From the NCBI GenBank assembly GCA_035551935.1, contig DASZMJ010000231.1:1-38792 (forward strand): 38,792 bases of DNA. Reading direction: 5' to 3'. The number at the start of each line of letters is the position of its first letter. Positions within the stretch are counted from its first letter, which is position 1. Of the stretch, positions 1 to 8,300 are shown piece by piece. The translations under genes were made by a program, and so were the position numbers. The notes below the pieces were generated by a model. It saw only the letters and a program-made list of their open reading frames with translations. It was not told where the DNA came from and did no database searches. The DNA comes from DASZMJ01 sp035551935 (GTDB lineage: Bacteria > Planctomycetota > Planctomycetia > Isosphaerales > Isosphaeraceae).

Positions 1-60
1 CCTCTTCGCCCTGAAGGGGCGGCACACGACGGCCCGGGGCAACGCCCTCGTTGTGCTACA
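1..60. repeat. Probable edge of a dispersed repeat
   Basis: The first 60 bases contain short nested palindromes (CGCCC-TGAA-GGGGCG at about 9-23, and a GGGCAACGCCC block at about 38-48). From memory, blocks of this kind (a GGGCG hairpin followed by GGGCAACGCCC) recur between genes in planctomycete genomes. One frame is open from base 2, but its codons run on into the palindrome at 134-210 and it does not look like a protein end. The element is cut by the window edge, so its true extent is unknown. Confidence 0.3.
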
Positions 61-133
61 CAAGTCGCAAGTCGAAGCCGGTCACGGGCCCGCGTCTCGG
101 GCGACCCCGGCGACGAGGGCGACCGCGACGCCC

Positions 134-210
134 CCTCCCCCCGGCCCTCTCCCGGGGGGAGAGGGGGTCAGAATTCCTCCCTCTCCCCCCGGGAGAGGGC
201 CGGGGTGAGG
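134..210. repeat. Long inverted repeat, CCCTCTCCC/GGGAGAGGG family
   Basis: Two arms of about 33 bases (roughly 134-166 and 178-210) are nearly perfect reverse complements around a spacer of about 11 bases that contains GAATTC. Each arm is itself palindromic around CCCTCTCCCGGGGGGAGAGGG-like sequence. A single arm of the same family recurs at 38583-38615, so this is a dispersed element. It lies just downstream of the small gene that ends at 240 and could fold into a very stable hairpin in that transcript; there is no T-run, so it is not a classical intrinsic terminator. Confidence 0.8.
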
Positions 211-239
211 GTCAACTCCAGCCGGGGCCACGCTCCTCT

Positions 240-446
240 CTACGCGTCCACTTCTTCGGCGGTCTTGAAGAGCTTTCCGCCTCGGTAGTTGCCGATGTTC
301 TCGGAGAGCCGGCGCTTCGGCCCGGCCGGGGCGTCGGCGAGGACCACGACCGTCGCGGGCCTGCCCTCGGGCAGACCGGGGACGACGACCTCGATGCGGT
401 GGCCGGAAAGCACGGTCGTCTTGAATTGCCAGGCAAGAGATGACAT
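240..446 (-). CDS. Small antitoxin-like protein, possibly C-terminally truncated
   Basis: A 68-residue protein starting MSSLAWQFKTTVLSGHRIEV. The N-terminal pattern (QTTVxVLxGHRIEI...PELPEG...V.V.V) and the C-terminal LFKTAEEVDA resemble small beta-rich proteins that are common in cyanobacteria and planctomycetes and are sometimes annotated as antitoxins; that comparison is from memory. The start is supported by GAGGTG ten bases upstream. No toxin partner lies beside it: the gene sits 38 bases downstream of cobL on the same strand. The ending is odd. Family members as I remember them continue VDAYIxxER..W, whereas here a TAG follows VDA and the next frame reads REERGPGWS then stop, as if a short deletion (five bases would fit) moved the true tail out of frame. 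Function unknown. Confidence 0.7.
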   Translation of the reverse strand: MSSLAWQFKTTVLSGHRIEVVVPGLPEGRPATVVVLADAPAGPKRRLSENIGNYRGGKLFKTAEEVDA

Positions 447-484
447 GAAAGAGCACCTCGATGAAGCTATCGAATCGCCCTCGC

Positions 485-1750
485 TCAATCCCCCGGCTCC
501 GCCCGCTTCGTGGCGGCGAGGAGGAAGGTGGGGTTGACGGCCTGGAAGCGGACGCGGTCGAGCTGGTCGATGCCGCGGGCGATGGAGACGTTCCAGAGGT
601 GGACCTCGCCGGCGAGCCCCTTCAGGGTCTGGAAGGCGTCGGCGAGGCCGTCGATGGTGGCGACGTTGACGGCGATCCGGCCGCCGGGGGCCAGTCGGGA
701 AAACGCGGCGCTCAGGACCGGGGCGACCTGCCGGCCGGTGCCGCCGACGAAGATGGCGTCGGGCTCGGGCAACGCCGCGAGGGCCTCGGGCGCGCGGCCG
801 GCGACGGGCCGGACGTTGGGCACGCCGAACGACTCGGCGTTGGCGGCGATCAGGGCGAGGTCGCCGGGCTCGGGCTCGATCGCATAGACGACACCTTGAT
901 GCGCGAGCTGCGCCGCCTCGATCGCCACCGAGCCCGAGCCGGCGCCGATGTCCCAGACGACGCTGGTGGGCCGGATGTCGAGCTGCGCCAGCGCGATCGA
1001 GCGGACCTCCGCCTGCGTGATCAGGCCCCGCTTCGGCTGACTCTGCGCGAAGGCGTCGTCGGGGTTGCCGAAGAGGCGATACCGCCCGCCGCCGCGGGCA
1101 CGATCGGGCCGGTTCGGCTCGCGGACGAGGATGAGCACGTTGAGCGGGTCGAATTCGAGCGTCGCCAGCTCCTCGAGGCCCGCCTGCGTCACGCGCTCGT
1201 CGGGCGAGCCGAGGTTCTCGCAGACATAGGCACGAAAGTAATCGATCCCGCGATCGAGCAGGGCCCGCGCGAGCTTGCCCGGCGGGTGCTCGTCGCTGGA
1301 GAAGAGGCCGACCTTGTCGGCGGTCCGGATGCGGTCGACGACCGCCTCGATCGGCCGGCCGGCGAGGTTCGTCAGGAAGGCGTCCTCCCAGCTCTCCTTG
1401 ACCCGCGCGAACGCGAGCTGCATCGTGCTGACGTGCGGCACGACCTCGAACTGGTCCTTGCCCAGCCGGTCGCACAGGTATCGCGCCACGCCGTAAAACA
1501 GCGGGTCGCCGCCGCTGACCAGCACCGGATTCCGCGCCGACAGGGCCTCGCGGACCTGTTTCAAGGCCGTGCCCATGTCGGCATCCAGCGGCACCCGGCG
1601 GCAGGGGATGCCCTCCAGGAGCCGCAACGTCGCCGGCGCCCCGAGCACGACGTCCGCCTCGGCCACGACCCGCCGCGCCGACTCGGTCAGGCCGGCCAGG
1701 CCGTCGTCGCCGATCCCCACGATCACGATCTTCGACCGAGCCTCAGCCAA
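485..1750 (-). CDS. cobL: Precorrin-6Y C5,15-methyltransferase (decarboxylating), CbiE-CbiT fusion
   Basis: A 421-residue bifunctional enzyme of corrin-ring synthesis, which methylates C5 and C15 of precorrin-6Y (or the cobalt form) and decarboxylates the acetate side chain at C12. The N-terminal half (about 1-215) is a CbiE-type tetrapyrrole methylase, with IVIVGIGDDG at 8-17 and the SGGDP motif at 79-83. The C-terminal half (about 240-421) is a CbiT-type methyltransferase with the SAM-binding DIGAGSGSVA at 267-276. The length matches the fused CobL family. The start is TTG at 1748-1750 after a G-rich stretch and overlaps the end of the upstream permease gene by 28 bases, so the two are probably cotranscribed. 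No other cobalamin genes and no obvious cobalamin riboswitch are in the window. The aerobic or anaerobic route cannot be told from this gene alone. Confidence 0.93.
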   Translation of the reverse strand: MAEARSKIVIVGIGDDGLAGLTESARRVVAEADVVLGAPATLRLLEGIPCRRVPLDADMGTALKQVREALSARNPVLVSGGDPLFYGVARYLCDRLGKDQFEVVPHVSTMQLAFARVKESWEDAFLTNLAGRPIEAVVDRIRTADKVGLFSSDEHPPGKLARALLDRGIDYFRAYVCENLGSPDERVTQAGLEELATLEFDPLNVLILVREPNRPDRARGGGRYRLFGNPDDAFAQSQPKRGLITQAEVRSIALAQLDIRPTSVVWDIGAGSGSVAIEAAQLAHQGVVYAIEPEPGDLALIAANAESFGVPNVRPVAGRAPEALAALPEPDAIFVGGTGRQVAPVLSAAFSRLAPGGRIAVNVATIDGLADAFQTLKGLAGEVHLWNVSIARGIDQLDRVRFQAVNPTFLLAATKRAEPGD

Positions 1751-3729
1751 CGCCCCGCCCCCTTTCGCGACATCGCCTCAACACCGGCGGATTGTAGCCG
1801 CCAACCCGGCCCGTCGCCAGGGCCGGGCCTCTCCGCGAGCGACGCCCCGGGCCGCGCCGGGGCCGCCCGCCGCGGGCGGCCGATCACGCGATCAACGGCC
1901 TTGAAGCAGAGCGCCGTCACCACGGCCGCCAGCGCGACGTGCGCGAGTACACAGAGGACCGACGCCGCGGCCGAATCGAGCGTCTCGCGAGCAGTCGGAA
2001 CCTGCGTTTTTTTTGATTCATTTTCATCATAATAATCCATCACGCCGCGGGAACTGGTGGGACTGATCGAGACTCGTTCCGCCCAGGCCCAATGGCCGCG
2101 GGGGGTCGGCATCAGAACGGCCCGGACGCCGGGGTAGGTCCAGAGCGCGCCGGCGGCCGTCGACGGCGCGCAGCCGTACAGGTCCGTGGCGCCGTCGGGC
2201 AACATCCACGAGAATGCGACCCGATAGCCGCCGTTGACGACCACCAGCGCGACGACGGTCTTGGCCACCGCCCGCATCGTATTGCTGGACGTGAGGGTCG
2301 CATACGTGCCGATGGCCGCCGCCGACCACGTCGCCGCGATCAGGACGGCCATCGTCGCGACGAACCCGGCCGGATGCACGGCGCCGAGCAGGACGCCCGA
2401 GAAGAACAGGAGGGCCAGGTACCAGAGGACCGCACGCGGCCGGGCGACCGCCCCGAGCAGCTTCGCCCGCACGATCTCGCGGCCCTCGAGCCCGGTCGCC
2501 GTCAGGCTCGTCCACGTATCGGCCTCGCGCTCCCCGGTCACCCCGCCGGCCGCCATGCAGCCGACGCAGAGCAGCCAGAGCCCGGAGAGCACGAGCGTCA
2601 GGCCCCGGAGATAGGCGTTGAGCGCGGCCCTGTCGGAAAAATGATGCAGATTCGAGAAAATCGATGATGTCCCGAACGCGACGTCTTCCCTGCCGAACCA
2701 AACGATCTCCGCGAGCGCCCCGACGCCGTAAAAGGCCGTCGTGACCGTCACGACCACGACCACGGCCGTGAACAAGACGGCCGCGACGTGGATCAGGGCA
2801 CCGGGCCTCCAGACGTAGACCTCCTTCCAGAGCATTGGGTCGGCGCCGATCGCCGGCCGGGACAGCAGGCAGCGCCGGGGACGGGCCGCGCGGGCCTCGG
2901 CGCCGGCGCGGCGGCGACGTCCCCCCTCCTGGGCGCGGGCCGCGGGCCGGAGCCGGGCGAGTGCCGTCGCCACGCAGGCGAGGCCGACGACGGCCTGGAG
3001 CGCGAGGATCCACGCCAGTTGCTCCATGGCGCGCGGCGCGCCGGCCGACCAGGAGGCCGGGGGGAAGGGGTTGGCCCACTCGTTGAGGGAGGCGATCGCG
3101 TCGGGGATCTCCACGGGCCAGCCGTCGAGGTACGGGCCGACCTCGTGCATCACGGCGATGCCGAGGAATTCGATGATGTAAACCGCCAGCACCGCCTCGC
3201 GGACCCGGCGCGCCCAGGTCGATGCAAGGATCGACAGGCCGCCGACGAACAGGGCGCCCACCGGCGTCATCGCGAAGTAGGCGGCGATCCCCACCGGGTC
3301 CACAGTGCCGTAGAGGGTCATGGCGCAGAGGATCGGCAGCCCCGACAGGGCCACGACGAGCACGAGCAGGAGTCGCGCCGCCAGCTTGCCGAGGACGATC
3401 TCGAGGTCCGTCAGGCGACTGGCCAGGAGGTAGTGGAGCGTCTTCCGCTGCTTCTCGTCGGCGATGACCCCGGCGACGACTGCCGGCGTGATCAGATAGA
3501 CGCAGGATGCCTGGACATCGGTGAAGAGGGCGACCGTCCCGTTGGCGAACGCGGTGCGGGCACCGATCGAGGTGGTCCGCGGGACGAGGCCGCCGTCGCC
3601 GAAATGGAGGCGATACTGCCACCAGACCAGGGCCAGCATGGCCAACCCGAAGCCGAACCGGACCAGGTAGTAGCGGGCCCGTCGCGCGGTCGTCAGCAGC
3701 TCACGCTCGAACACGGGGCCGAGGGGCAT
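1723..3729 (-). CDS. ABC-2 type transporter permease, duplicated halves
   Basis: A membrane protein of 668 residues with two related halves. Each has an N-terminal cytoplasmic segment, then an ABC-2 signature block (first half ADEKQRKTLHYLLASRLTD, second half GEREADTWTSLTATGLEG, each followed by an E/R-I-V-x-G/A-K-L segment) and several hydrophobic helices. The pattern ..E+..TL..LL.TxL is typical of permeases that act with a separate ATPase. ATG at 3729 is chosen over an earlier in-frame start because GGAGG stands six bases upstream. No ATPase is adjacent, so the partner must be elsewhere. The C-terminal part (DYYDENESKK, near 2010-2040) is encoded by an AT-rich patch with eight A in a row, unlike the rest of the gene. 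The substrate cannot be predicted. Confidence 0.85.
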   Translation of the reverse strand: MPLGPVFERELLTTARRARYYLVRFGFGLAMLALVWWQYRLHFGDGGLVPRTTSIGARTAFANGTVALFTDVQASCVYLITPAVVAGVIADEKQRKTLHYLLASRLTDLEIVLGKLAARLLLVLVVALSGLPILCAMTLYGTVDPVGIAAYFAMTPVGALFVGGLSILASTWARRVREAVLAVYIIEFLGIAVMHEVGPYLDGWPVEIPDAIASLNEWANPFPPASWSAGAPRAMEQLAWILALQAVVGLACVATALARLRPAARAQEGGRRRRAGAEARAARPRRCLLSRPAIGADPMLWKEVYVWRPGALIHVAAVLFTAVVVVVTVTTAFYGVGALAEIVWFGREDVAFGTSSIFSNLHHFSDRAALNAYLRGLTLVLSGLWLLCVGCMAAGGVTGEREADTWTSLTATGLEGREIVRAKLLGAVARPRAVLWYLALLFFSGVLLGAVHPAGFVATMAVLIAATWSAAAIGTYATLTSSNTMRAVAKTVVALVVVNGGYRVAFSWMLPDGATDLYGCAPSTAAGALWTYPGVRAVLMPTPRGHWAWAERVSISPTSSRGVMDYYDENESKKTQVPTARETLDSAAASVLCVLAHVALAAVVTALCFKAVDRVIGRPRRAAPARPGASLAERPGPGDGPGWRLQSAGVEAMSRKGAGRWLRLGRRS

Positions 3730-3871
3730 GCACGGCCTCCGATCGCGGTACAACGTGGGGAATCGCCCAATTCGCTCGGATTTGCGACCGCCATCCTATC
3801 GCGTCCGGCGCGGCCGGCCAAGGCCCTCGTGGGACGTTTGCCATTTCCCGTCGTCGCGGGCACGCACAGCA

Positions 3872-3976
3872 CCTCTTCGTAACCCGAAGCGCAAGCGAGG
3901 GCGACCATACCCCCACATTGGCCGGGCCTTGCTCGCGATAGGGATGCTCTCGCTTGCGCTTCGGGTTACGAAGAGG
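3872..3976. repeat. 28-bp inverted repeat, AACCCGAAGCGCAAGCGAG family
   Basis: Perfect 28-base arms at 3872-3899 and 3949-3976, each containing AACCCGAAGCGCAAGCGAG or its complement, are separated by a GC-rich spacer of 49 bases. The outer seven bases, CCTCTTC, also occur inside the elements at 4978 and 23960. Similar AACCCGAAGCG...AGCGAGG repeats are familiar from planctomycete genomes (recalled). The element fills the gap between the hydrolase and the ABC permease genes, both on the minus strand, and would fold into a long hairpin in a read-through transcript. Confidence 0.9.
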
Positions 3977-4014
3977 TCCGAATGGGATCGCGGACGGCAC
4001 GCGGAGGGGGCCTG

Positions 4015-4950
4015 CTACGGGGAGGGGGGATCGATCGGGCAGCCGCCGGGGGCGCAGGGGAGGAGGAACTCGCCGATGGTCTGGGCGAGGGCCTCGCCGT
4101 GGGTGTAGTGGGGCTGGTGGCCGACCAGGGGCATCACGGCGCCGCGGACGTTGGGGAGGGCCGAGAGGAGCTCGTCGTAGTGGGCGCGGGAGACGAGGCG
4201 ATCCTCGTTGCCCTGGAGGACCAGGACCTCGGTCGGGACGGCGGGCAAGGTCGGGCGGAGGTCGAGCCGGCCGAGCAGGTCGAGCCGGTGCGACAGCGAC
4301 GCGATCGGCGTCAGGGCGTTCTGGGCGCAGTAGTAGTCGAAGCGGTCGGCGATGATCTCCGGGAAATGCCCCCGGTTGTTCCAGGCGAGAATCCTCTGAT
4401 GCAACGGCAAACGCCCGACGTTGCCGGGGAAATGCCGGCCGAGGGCCAGCGCGAGCCGCTCGGCCCTCGTGAACGCCCGGCGCGCGAACGCCCCTTGCAC
4501 GACGGCCCTCGGGAACCGCCTCGACTCGCGCGCCAGGGCCCGGAAGACGACCGTCGAGCCGAATGACGGGCCGACTAGGAAGACCCGGCCGATTTTCAAC
4601 TGTTCGATCAAGCCGAAGAGGTCGTCGACCAGATGCTCATGCGTGATCCGGGCCAGGTCCGCGCCGTCGCCGCGGTGCTCGCCGGGATAGTCGTAGACGA
4701 CCGTCCGGAACCGCGCGGCCAGGCGGTTGAGCACGAGGGCGTAGCCGCGGTACGTCGCCGCGATCCCCGGCACGAGGATCAATGGCGGCCCCTGGCCGAG
4801 GACGCGATACGTCATCCGGTACCGAGGCCCTTCCCAGCGGCCGACCTCCGCGTCCCGGTCGAACGCGGCGACCTCGACCCGGAAGTCCGCCGGCGCCGGG
4901 CAACGGCGCGGCTCGGAGGGTGCGATCGTCTCGGTCTCGCTCACGGTCAT
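4015..4950 (-). CDS. Alpha/beta hydrolase
   Basis: A 311-residue alpha/beta-hydrolase fold protein. Visible features are the strand and oxyanion segment LILVPGIAATYRGY (57-70), the nucleophile elbow GPSFG with Ser129, a likely acid Asp250 in LQGNEDRL, and His278 in LVGHQPHYTHG. The length is usual for the family, and no signal peptide is visible. ATG at 4950 is preferred because the in-frame extension upstream is encoded by the inverted repeat at 4978-5059 and reads as low-quality sequence; the ribosome binding site is weak. The gene lies downstream of the MEMO-family gene with the repeat between them. The substrate is unknown; the EHRGDG segment after the second strand gives no clear subfamily. 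Confidence 0.88.
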   Translation of the reverse strand: MTVSETETIAPSEPRRCPAPADFRVEVAAFDRDAEVGRWEGPRYRMTYRVLGQGPPLILVPGIAATYRGYALVLNRLAARFRTVVYDYPGEHRGDGADLARITHEHLVDDLFGLIEQLKIGRVFLVGPSFGSTVVFRALARESRRFPRAVVQGAFARRAFTRAERLALALGRHFPGNVGRLPLHQRILAWNNRGHFPEIIADRFDYYCAQNALTPIASLSHRLDLLGRLDLRPTLPAVPTEVLVLQGNEDRLVSRAHYDELLSALPNVRGAVMPLVGHQPHYTHGEALAQTIGEFLLPCAPGGCPIDPPSP

Positions 4951-4977
4951 GTCGTCGCTCGAAGGGGTCCCTGCCTT

Positions 4978-5059
4978 CGTAGGGTCCGCTATATGCGGAC
5001 CTCTTCGAGTCAAGAACAACAATACAATAATGAAGAGGTCCGCAATAGCGGACCCTACG
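4978..5059. repeat. REP-like doublet with GTAG ends (REPIN-like)
   Basis: Arms at 4978-5006 and 5032-5059 are inverted copies. Each arm starts CGTAGGG and contains its own palindrome GGTCCGC-tatat/aatag-GCGGACC. The arms differ only in the small inner loop. The spacer (about 25 bases) is AT-rich. The layout, GTAG followed by a hairpin, with two such units facing each other, is that described for REP sequences mobilised by RAYT (TnpA-REP) transposases. The right arm reaches into the preceding gene: the TAG of GTAG at 5055-5057 is that gene's stop codon. Confidence 0.85.
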
Positions 5060-6303
5060 GATTGGCTTTTTCGAAGGAGAGGCTGGCGAAGCTCACGCAA
5101 CAGGTCCGCTCGGGGTTGACCGCCTGGTCGTACCGGAGCAGGCGGCCGTCGGCCGGGCCGATGGCGTGGAGGAAGGTGTAGGTCGCCGCCAGGCCGCAGA
5201 CGCGCCAGCGGTTGGCGACCGCGGCGGCCTCGGCGAACCAGCCGCGGGCGTCGCCATGGGCGGCGCGGTCGACCATGGCGGCGTCGAAGGACCGCAAGGC
5301 GGCGAGGGTGCCATCGTCCACGCGGTCAGGGTCGCCGAACTCGGGGCCGACGTGGCCGAGGTCGACGCCGCCGATATAGGCAACGCGGTCGCCGCGCTCG
5401 TGCTCGACGGCGCGGAGGGCGGCGACGAACCGCCGGACCTCGTCGTCCTCGATCGGGTCGCGGCCGTCGAGCATGAGGTCGTGGAACGAGCCGACGAGGA
5501 TCGGCAGGATGGTAAAATCGCGACGGCCGCCGAGCAAGTATTGCAAGAAGACGACCTGGAACTCGACCGAGTGCTCGGCCCGGATGGGCCAGCTCGTCGT
5601 CGAACAGGTGCGGCCCGGCGTGCTCGGCGAGGCGGTCGACGAAGCCGCGATCGGTCGTCACCAGTCCGAGAGGGGTGTCGAAGTCCTTGCGCGTCAGGGC
5701 GAATCGTTGGCGCGTCCCCTGGTGCGCCACGCCGAGGATGACGAAGACGTCGGCGTCGGATCGCTCGACGAGGGCCTTGAAGGCGTGCGTATACGTCGGC
5801 CCGCCGCGCTGGAAGTCGATGTGCGGCGCGATGACGCCGCGGAGGGCCCCGGCCGGGCCGTCGATCGGCGTGAGCGACGGGGGGCCAGCGCCGCGGGAAT
5901 CGTCGAAGAAGCGGTCGAGCTGCCGGCGGAGCCGGGCCGGGTCGGCCTCGTAGGAGCCGCCGGCGTGGGCGGCGGGTCGGATGGACTGGGCGCGGTAATG
6001 GTCGCGATAGTCGCGGAAGGTGGGGCCGTCGAGGAGCATGGCGCGGTCGAGCTCGCCGACGAGCCACTCGAGCACGCCGGGGCCGATCGGGCGGCCGTTC
6101 TCGCGCTCGAAGGTGGCGCGGATCTCAACGAGGCTCGCCCGGCCGTCGAAGTGGCGGACGACGGTGCGGAAGTCGTCGAGGTCGAGCAAGACGGGGCCGT
6201 CGACGACCCCGAGCGGGTCCTCGAGCAGCATGAAGGCCCGGCCACGGTGGTCGAGGCGGCGGGCGGCGAGGGGCCGGAGCTTCGGCCGGTCGAGCGTCGC
6301 CAT
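5055..6303 (-). pseudogene. AmmeMemoRadiSam system protein B (MEMO family), frameshifted
   Basis: The sequence reads as a MEMO-family protein in two frames. Frame one runs from ATG 6303 through an N-terminal domain of about 105 residues, then RPAAHAGGSYEAD (109-121), APHID (His161) and GVAHQG (His194), up to FDDELAH at 240. Removing one base at 5580-5583 lets it continue RAEHSVEFQVVFLQYLLGG and on to PERTCCVSFASLSF at the end. The restored product would be 415 residues with no other defect. The two His and the C-terminal Cys match the metal-site ligands known from MEMO1. Either this is a recent +1 mutation, a sequencing error, or recoding. The protein is known alongside AmmeMemoRadiSam systems A and the radical SAM protein; neither partner is in this window. 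The stop codon lies inside the REP-like repeat. Confidence 0.85.
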
Positions 6304-6856
6304 ACGGTCATCCCCGCGGGCCGCCCGATCGGTCGCGCCGAGGTCGGTCGGCCGCGGGCGCGGGATCGGCCCGGAGGTATTCTCCGGGCGATCGTCGCGA
6401 CCGTCAAGTCGCGGCCGATCGATCGATCCGGTCAGCGCGGTCCTTTGGGCCGCGGGACGATGAACGGGAACGACCAGGCGGGCGGCGCGGCATCCCTCGG
6501 GGCGAATGGTCGCATGGCAATGGCCCTCGCGTTGGAGTCCTCGCCGATCGTCGACAGGAATCGCCGTCTGGGAGAGTATTTGGTGCAACTGCCGTTCCAT
6601 CAACCAAAAATGGTGCCAATTCTCGACGAGACCGGGGCGAACGGCCGTCGGAGCCGTTGCCGACGGCCCGATCCTCCCGATCGTCAACTACACCGATGGG
6701 GCGACGGCCCGACCCGGCCATTGCGCGCGATCGGGGCGGCCAACGCCCAGGGGCGCGGCGGAACGGGGCTGATCTGGTGGCGGGGCGAGATGTCTGGTAT
6801 CTTCGGCAGCATCGCCGGCGGAGGCCGGTCGGACCCGGACAAGGAGGGCGACGCCC
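6304..6856. other. Divergent intergenic region, about 550 bases
   Basis: Lies between the starts of the MEMO-family gene (minus) and the TIGR03009-like gene (plus). Long open frames cross it but look like codon-bias shadows. It is less GC-rich at about 6570-6640. It holds one candidate minus-strand promoter (6575-6603) and a 9-bp hairpin at 6643-6668 (GGCCGTCGG with its complement). I cannot assign a gene here. Confidence 0.5.
6575..6603 (-). promoter_or_regulatory. Candidate sigma-70-type promoter
   Basis: On the minus strand, TTGATG and AATACT are separated by 17 bases, each matching four of six consensus positions. It sits in the AT-richer part of the intergenic region and would give a leader of about 265 bases for the MEMO-family gene. 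Weak evidence. Confidence 0.28.
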
Positions 6857-7756
6857 ATGCGATGGAACGTTGACGACGGCGGCCGACCCGCGACCCGGCG
6901 CGACTGGCTCCGGGCCGCCTTGCTCGCCCCCGGCGGCCTCGCCGCCGCCGCGGGACTCGCCCGTGCCCAGCAGGCCCAGGGCCGGGCCAAGCCCCAGGGC
7001 CGCCCCGCTGCGCCGGCCAACGCCCAGGCCCAGCCCGCCCCCAACGACCCCAAACTCGACGCCCTCCTCGCCGCCTGGGAGAAGCGGAGCAAGCAGATTC
7101 ACACCCTCGACGCCAAGTTCATCCGGACCGACGAGGACCCGCTCTGGAAGAGCACGAAGGTCTACCAGGGCCGCGCCCTACTGAAGGAGCCGAACTTCGC
7201 CTTCCTCGACCTCCAGCTCATCGACCCGAAGCAACCCAAGCAGCCGCCCGTCTTCGCCGACCGCATCGTCTGCGACGGCGACACCGTCTACCAGTACGCG
7301 GCCGACAACCAGACCATCCGGGCATACCCGCTCCCGAAGAACGACCGCCAGCGCGCCCTGGAGGAGGGGCCGCTCCGCTTCCTCTTCAACATGCAGGTCG
7401 ACAACATCAAGGACCGTTATCGCCTCTGGCTGTTTAAGGAGCTTCCGGGCGCCTTCCAACTCCAGATCGTCCCGAAACTCCCCCGCGACCGCGACGCCTT
7501 CAGCCAGGCGGTCGTCCAGATCAACCGCCAGACCTTCCTCCCGGAGCGGATGACCCTGGTCATGGCCAACAAGAAGGGGCTCCAGAAGTACCGGTTCACC
7601 TCCGTCAAACCGAACGAGGAGGTCAAGGACGAGAACTTCCAATACAAGCCGGTCAAAGGCTGGAAGCTCGTCAAGAACCCGCCGCAAGACGGTCCCGCCG
7701 CCGACGCCGCGCAGCAGCCGCCGCGGCTGTTCAGCCCGGTCCCCGGCGTCCGGTAG
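6857..7756 (+). CDS. Secreted TIGR03009-like planctomycete protein (LolA-like fold)
   Basis: A 299-residue exported protein. Residues about 14-37 (TRRDWLRAALLAPGGLAAAA, ending near ARAQQ) form a signal peptide with a twin-arginine look. An Ala/Gln/Pro-rich linker follows to about residue 58. The mature part (LLAAWEKRSKQIHTLDAKFIRTDEDP...YQGRALLKEPNFAFLDL...IVCDGDTVYQYAADNQTI) has the alternating-strand pattern of LolA/LolB-like lipoprotein-carrier folds and matches my memory of TIGR03009, a planctomycete-specific family. AAGGAGGG lies eight bases before the ATG. A role in envelope lipid or lipoprotein handling is only inferred from the fold. It is followed 54 bases on by a response regulator in the same direction. 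Confidence 0.82.
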   Translation: MRWNVDDGGRPATRRDWLRAALLAPGGLAAAAGLARAQQAQGRAKPQGRPAAPANAQAQPAPNDPKLDALLAAWEKRSKQIHTLDAKFIRTDEDPLWKSTKVYQGRALLKEPNFAFLDLQLIDPKQPKQPPVFADRIVCDGDTVYQYAADNQTIRAYPLPKNDRQRALEEGPLRFLFNMQVDNIKDRYRLWLFKELPGAFQLQIVPKLPRDRDAFSQAVVQINRQTFLPERMTLVMANKKGLQKYRFTSVKPNEEVKDENFQYKPVKGWKLVKNPPQDGPAADAAQQPPRLFSPVPGVR

Positions 7757-7810
7757 TGAGCCGTTGCGAAGCCCGGCCGAATGACCCCGCCCGACCCTGG
7801 ACGCTCGCGC

Positions 7811-8263
7811 ATGGAACCCGAACCGAAGCCTCCGGTTGTCCTGATCGCTGACGACAACCTCCAGAACGTCGAGCTCCTCGAGGCGTACCTCGGCGAGGTC
7901 GACTGCGACATCAAGACCGCCTTCGACGGCGAGGAGACCCTCCGCGCCGTCGACCAGTACCGGCCCGACCTCGTGCTGCTCGACGTGATGATGCCGCGGC
8001 TCTCGGGCTTCGAGGTCTGCCGGAAGATCCGCGCCAACCCAGTGACGCGCGACACGCTCATCCTGATGGTCACGGCCCTGAACGAGGCCAGCGACTTCGA
8101 GCGCGGGGTGCAGGCCGGCACCGACGACTTCCTGACCAAGCCCGTCAACAAGATCGAGCTGTTGTGCCGGGTCCGCAGCCTGCTGCGGGTCCGGCACTTC
8201 AAGAGCCAGCTCGACCGCACCCTCGCCTACCTCGCCGAGGTCGAGGCCGCCAGTCGGTCGTGA
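7811..8263 (+). CDS. Stand-alone response-regulator receiver protein
   Basis: A single CheY-like receiver domain of about 150 residues without an output domain. Numbered from ATG 7811, the acidic pair is Asp14-Asp15 (IADDN), the phosphoacceptor Asp58 (LLDVMMP), the switch Thr88 (MVTAL) and the conserved Lys110 (FLTKPVN). A short helical tail (about 120-150) follows. An in-frame ATG at 7781 would add ten residues; neither start has a good ribosome binding site, and 7811 is chosen because it places the first strand closer to the start. No histidine kinase is nearby, so the input and target are unknown. The rRNA methyltransferase gene begins 37 bases downstream. Confidence 0.88.
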   Translation: MEPEPKPPVVLIADDNLQNVELLEAYLGEVDCDIKTAFDGEETLRAVDQYRPDLVLLDVMMPRLSGFEVCRKIRANPVTRDTLILMVTALNEASDFERGVQAGTDDFLTKPVNKIELLCRVRSLLRVRHFKSQLDRTLAYLAEVEAASRS

Positions 8264-8300
8264 CCCGGCCCGGCCCCCGGCCCGAGAAACGAATCCCACG

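Noticed and set aside
485..1750. Cobalamin riboswitch ahead of cobL
   Set aside because: cobL overlaps the upstream gene by 28 bases, so there is no leader that could hold one.
461..2032. Long plus-strand open frame antisense to cobL and the permease
   Set aside because: It is a codon-bias shadow in GC-rich DNA; it has no family features or ribosome binding site. The same applies to long antisense frames over 7178-9551, 10934-12058, 12709-14595, 14641-16224, 20260-23200, 32310-33665 and 34342-38209.
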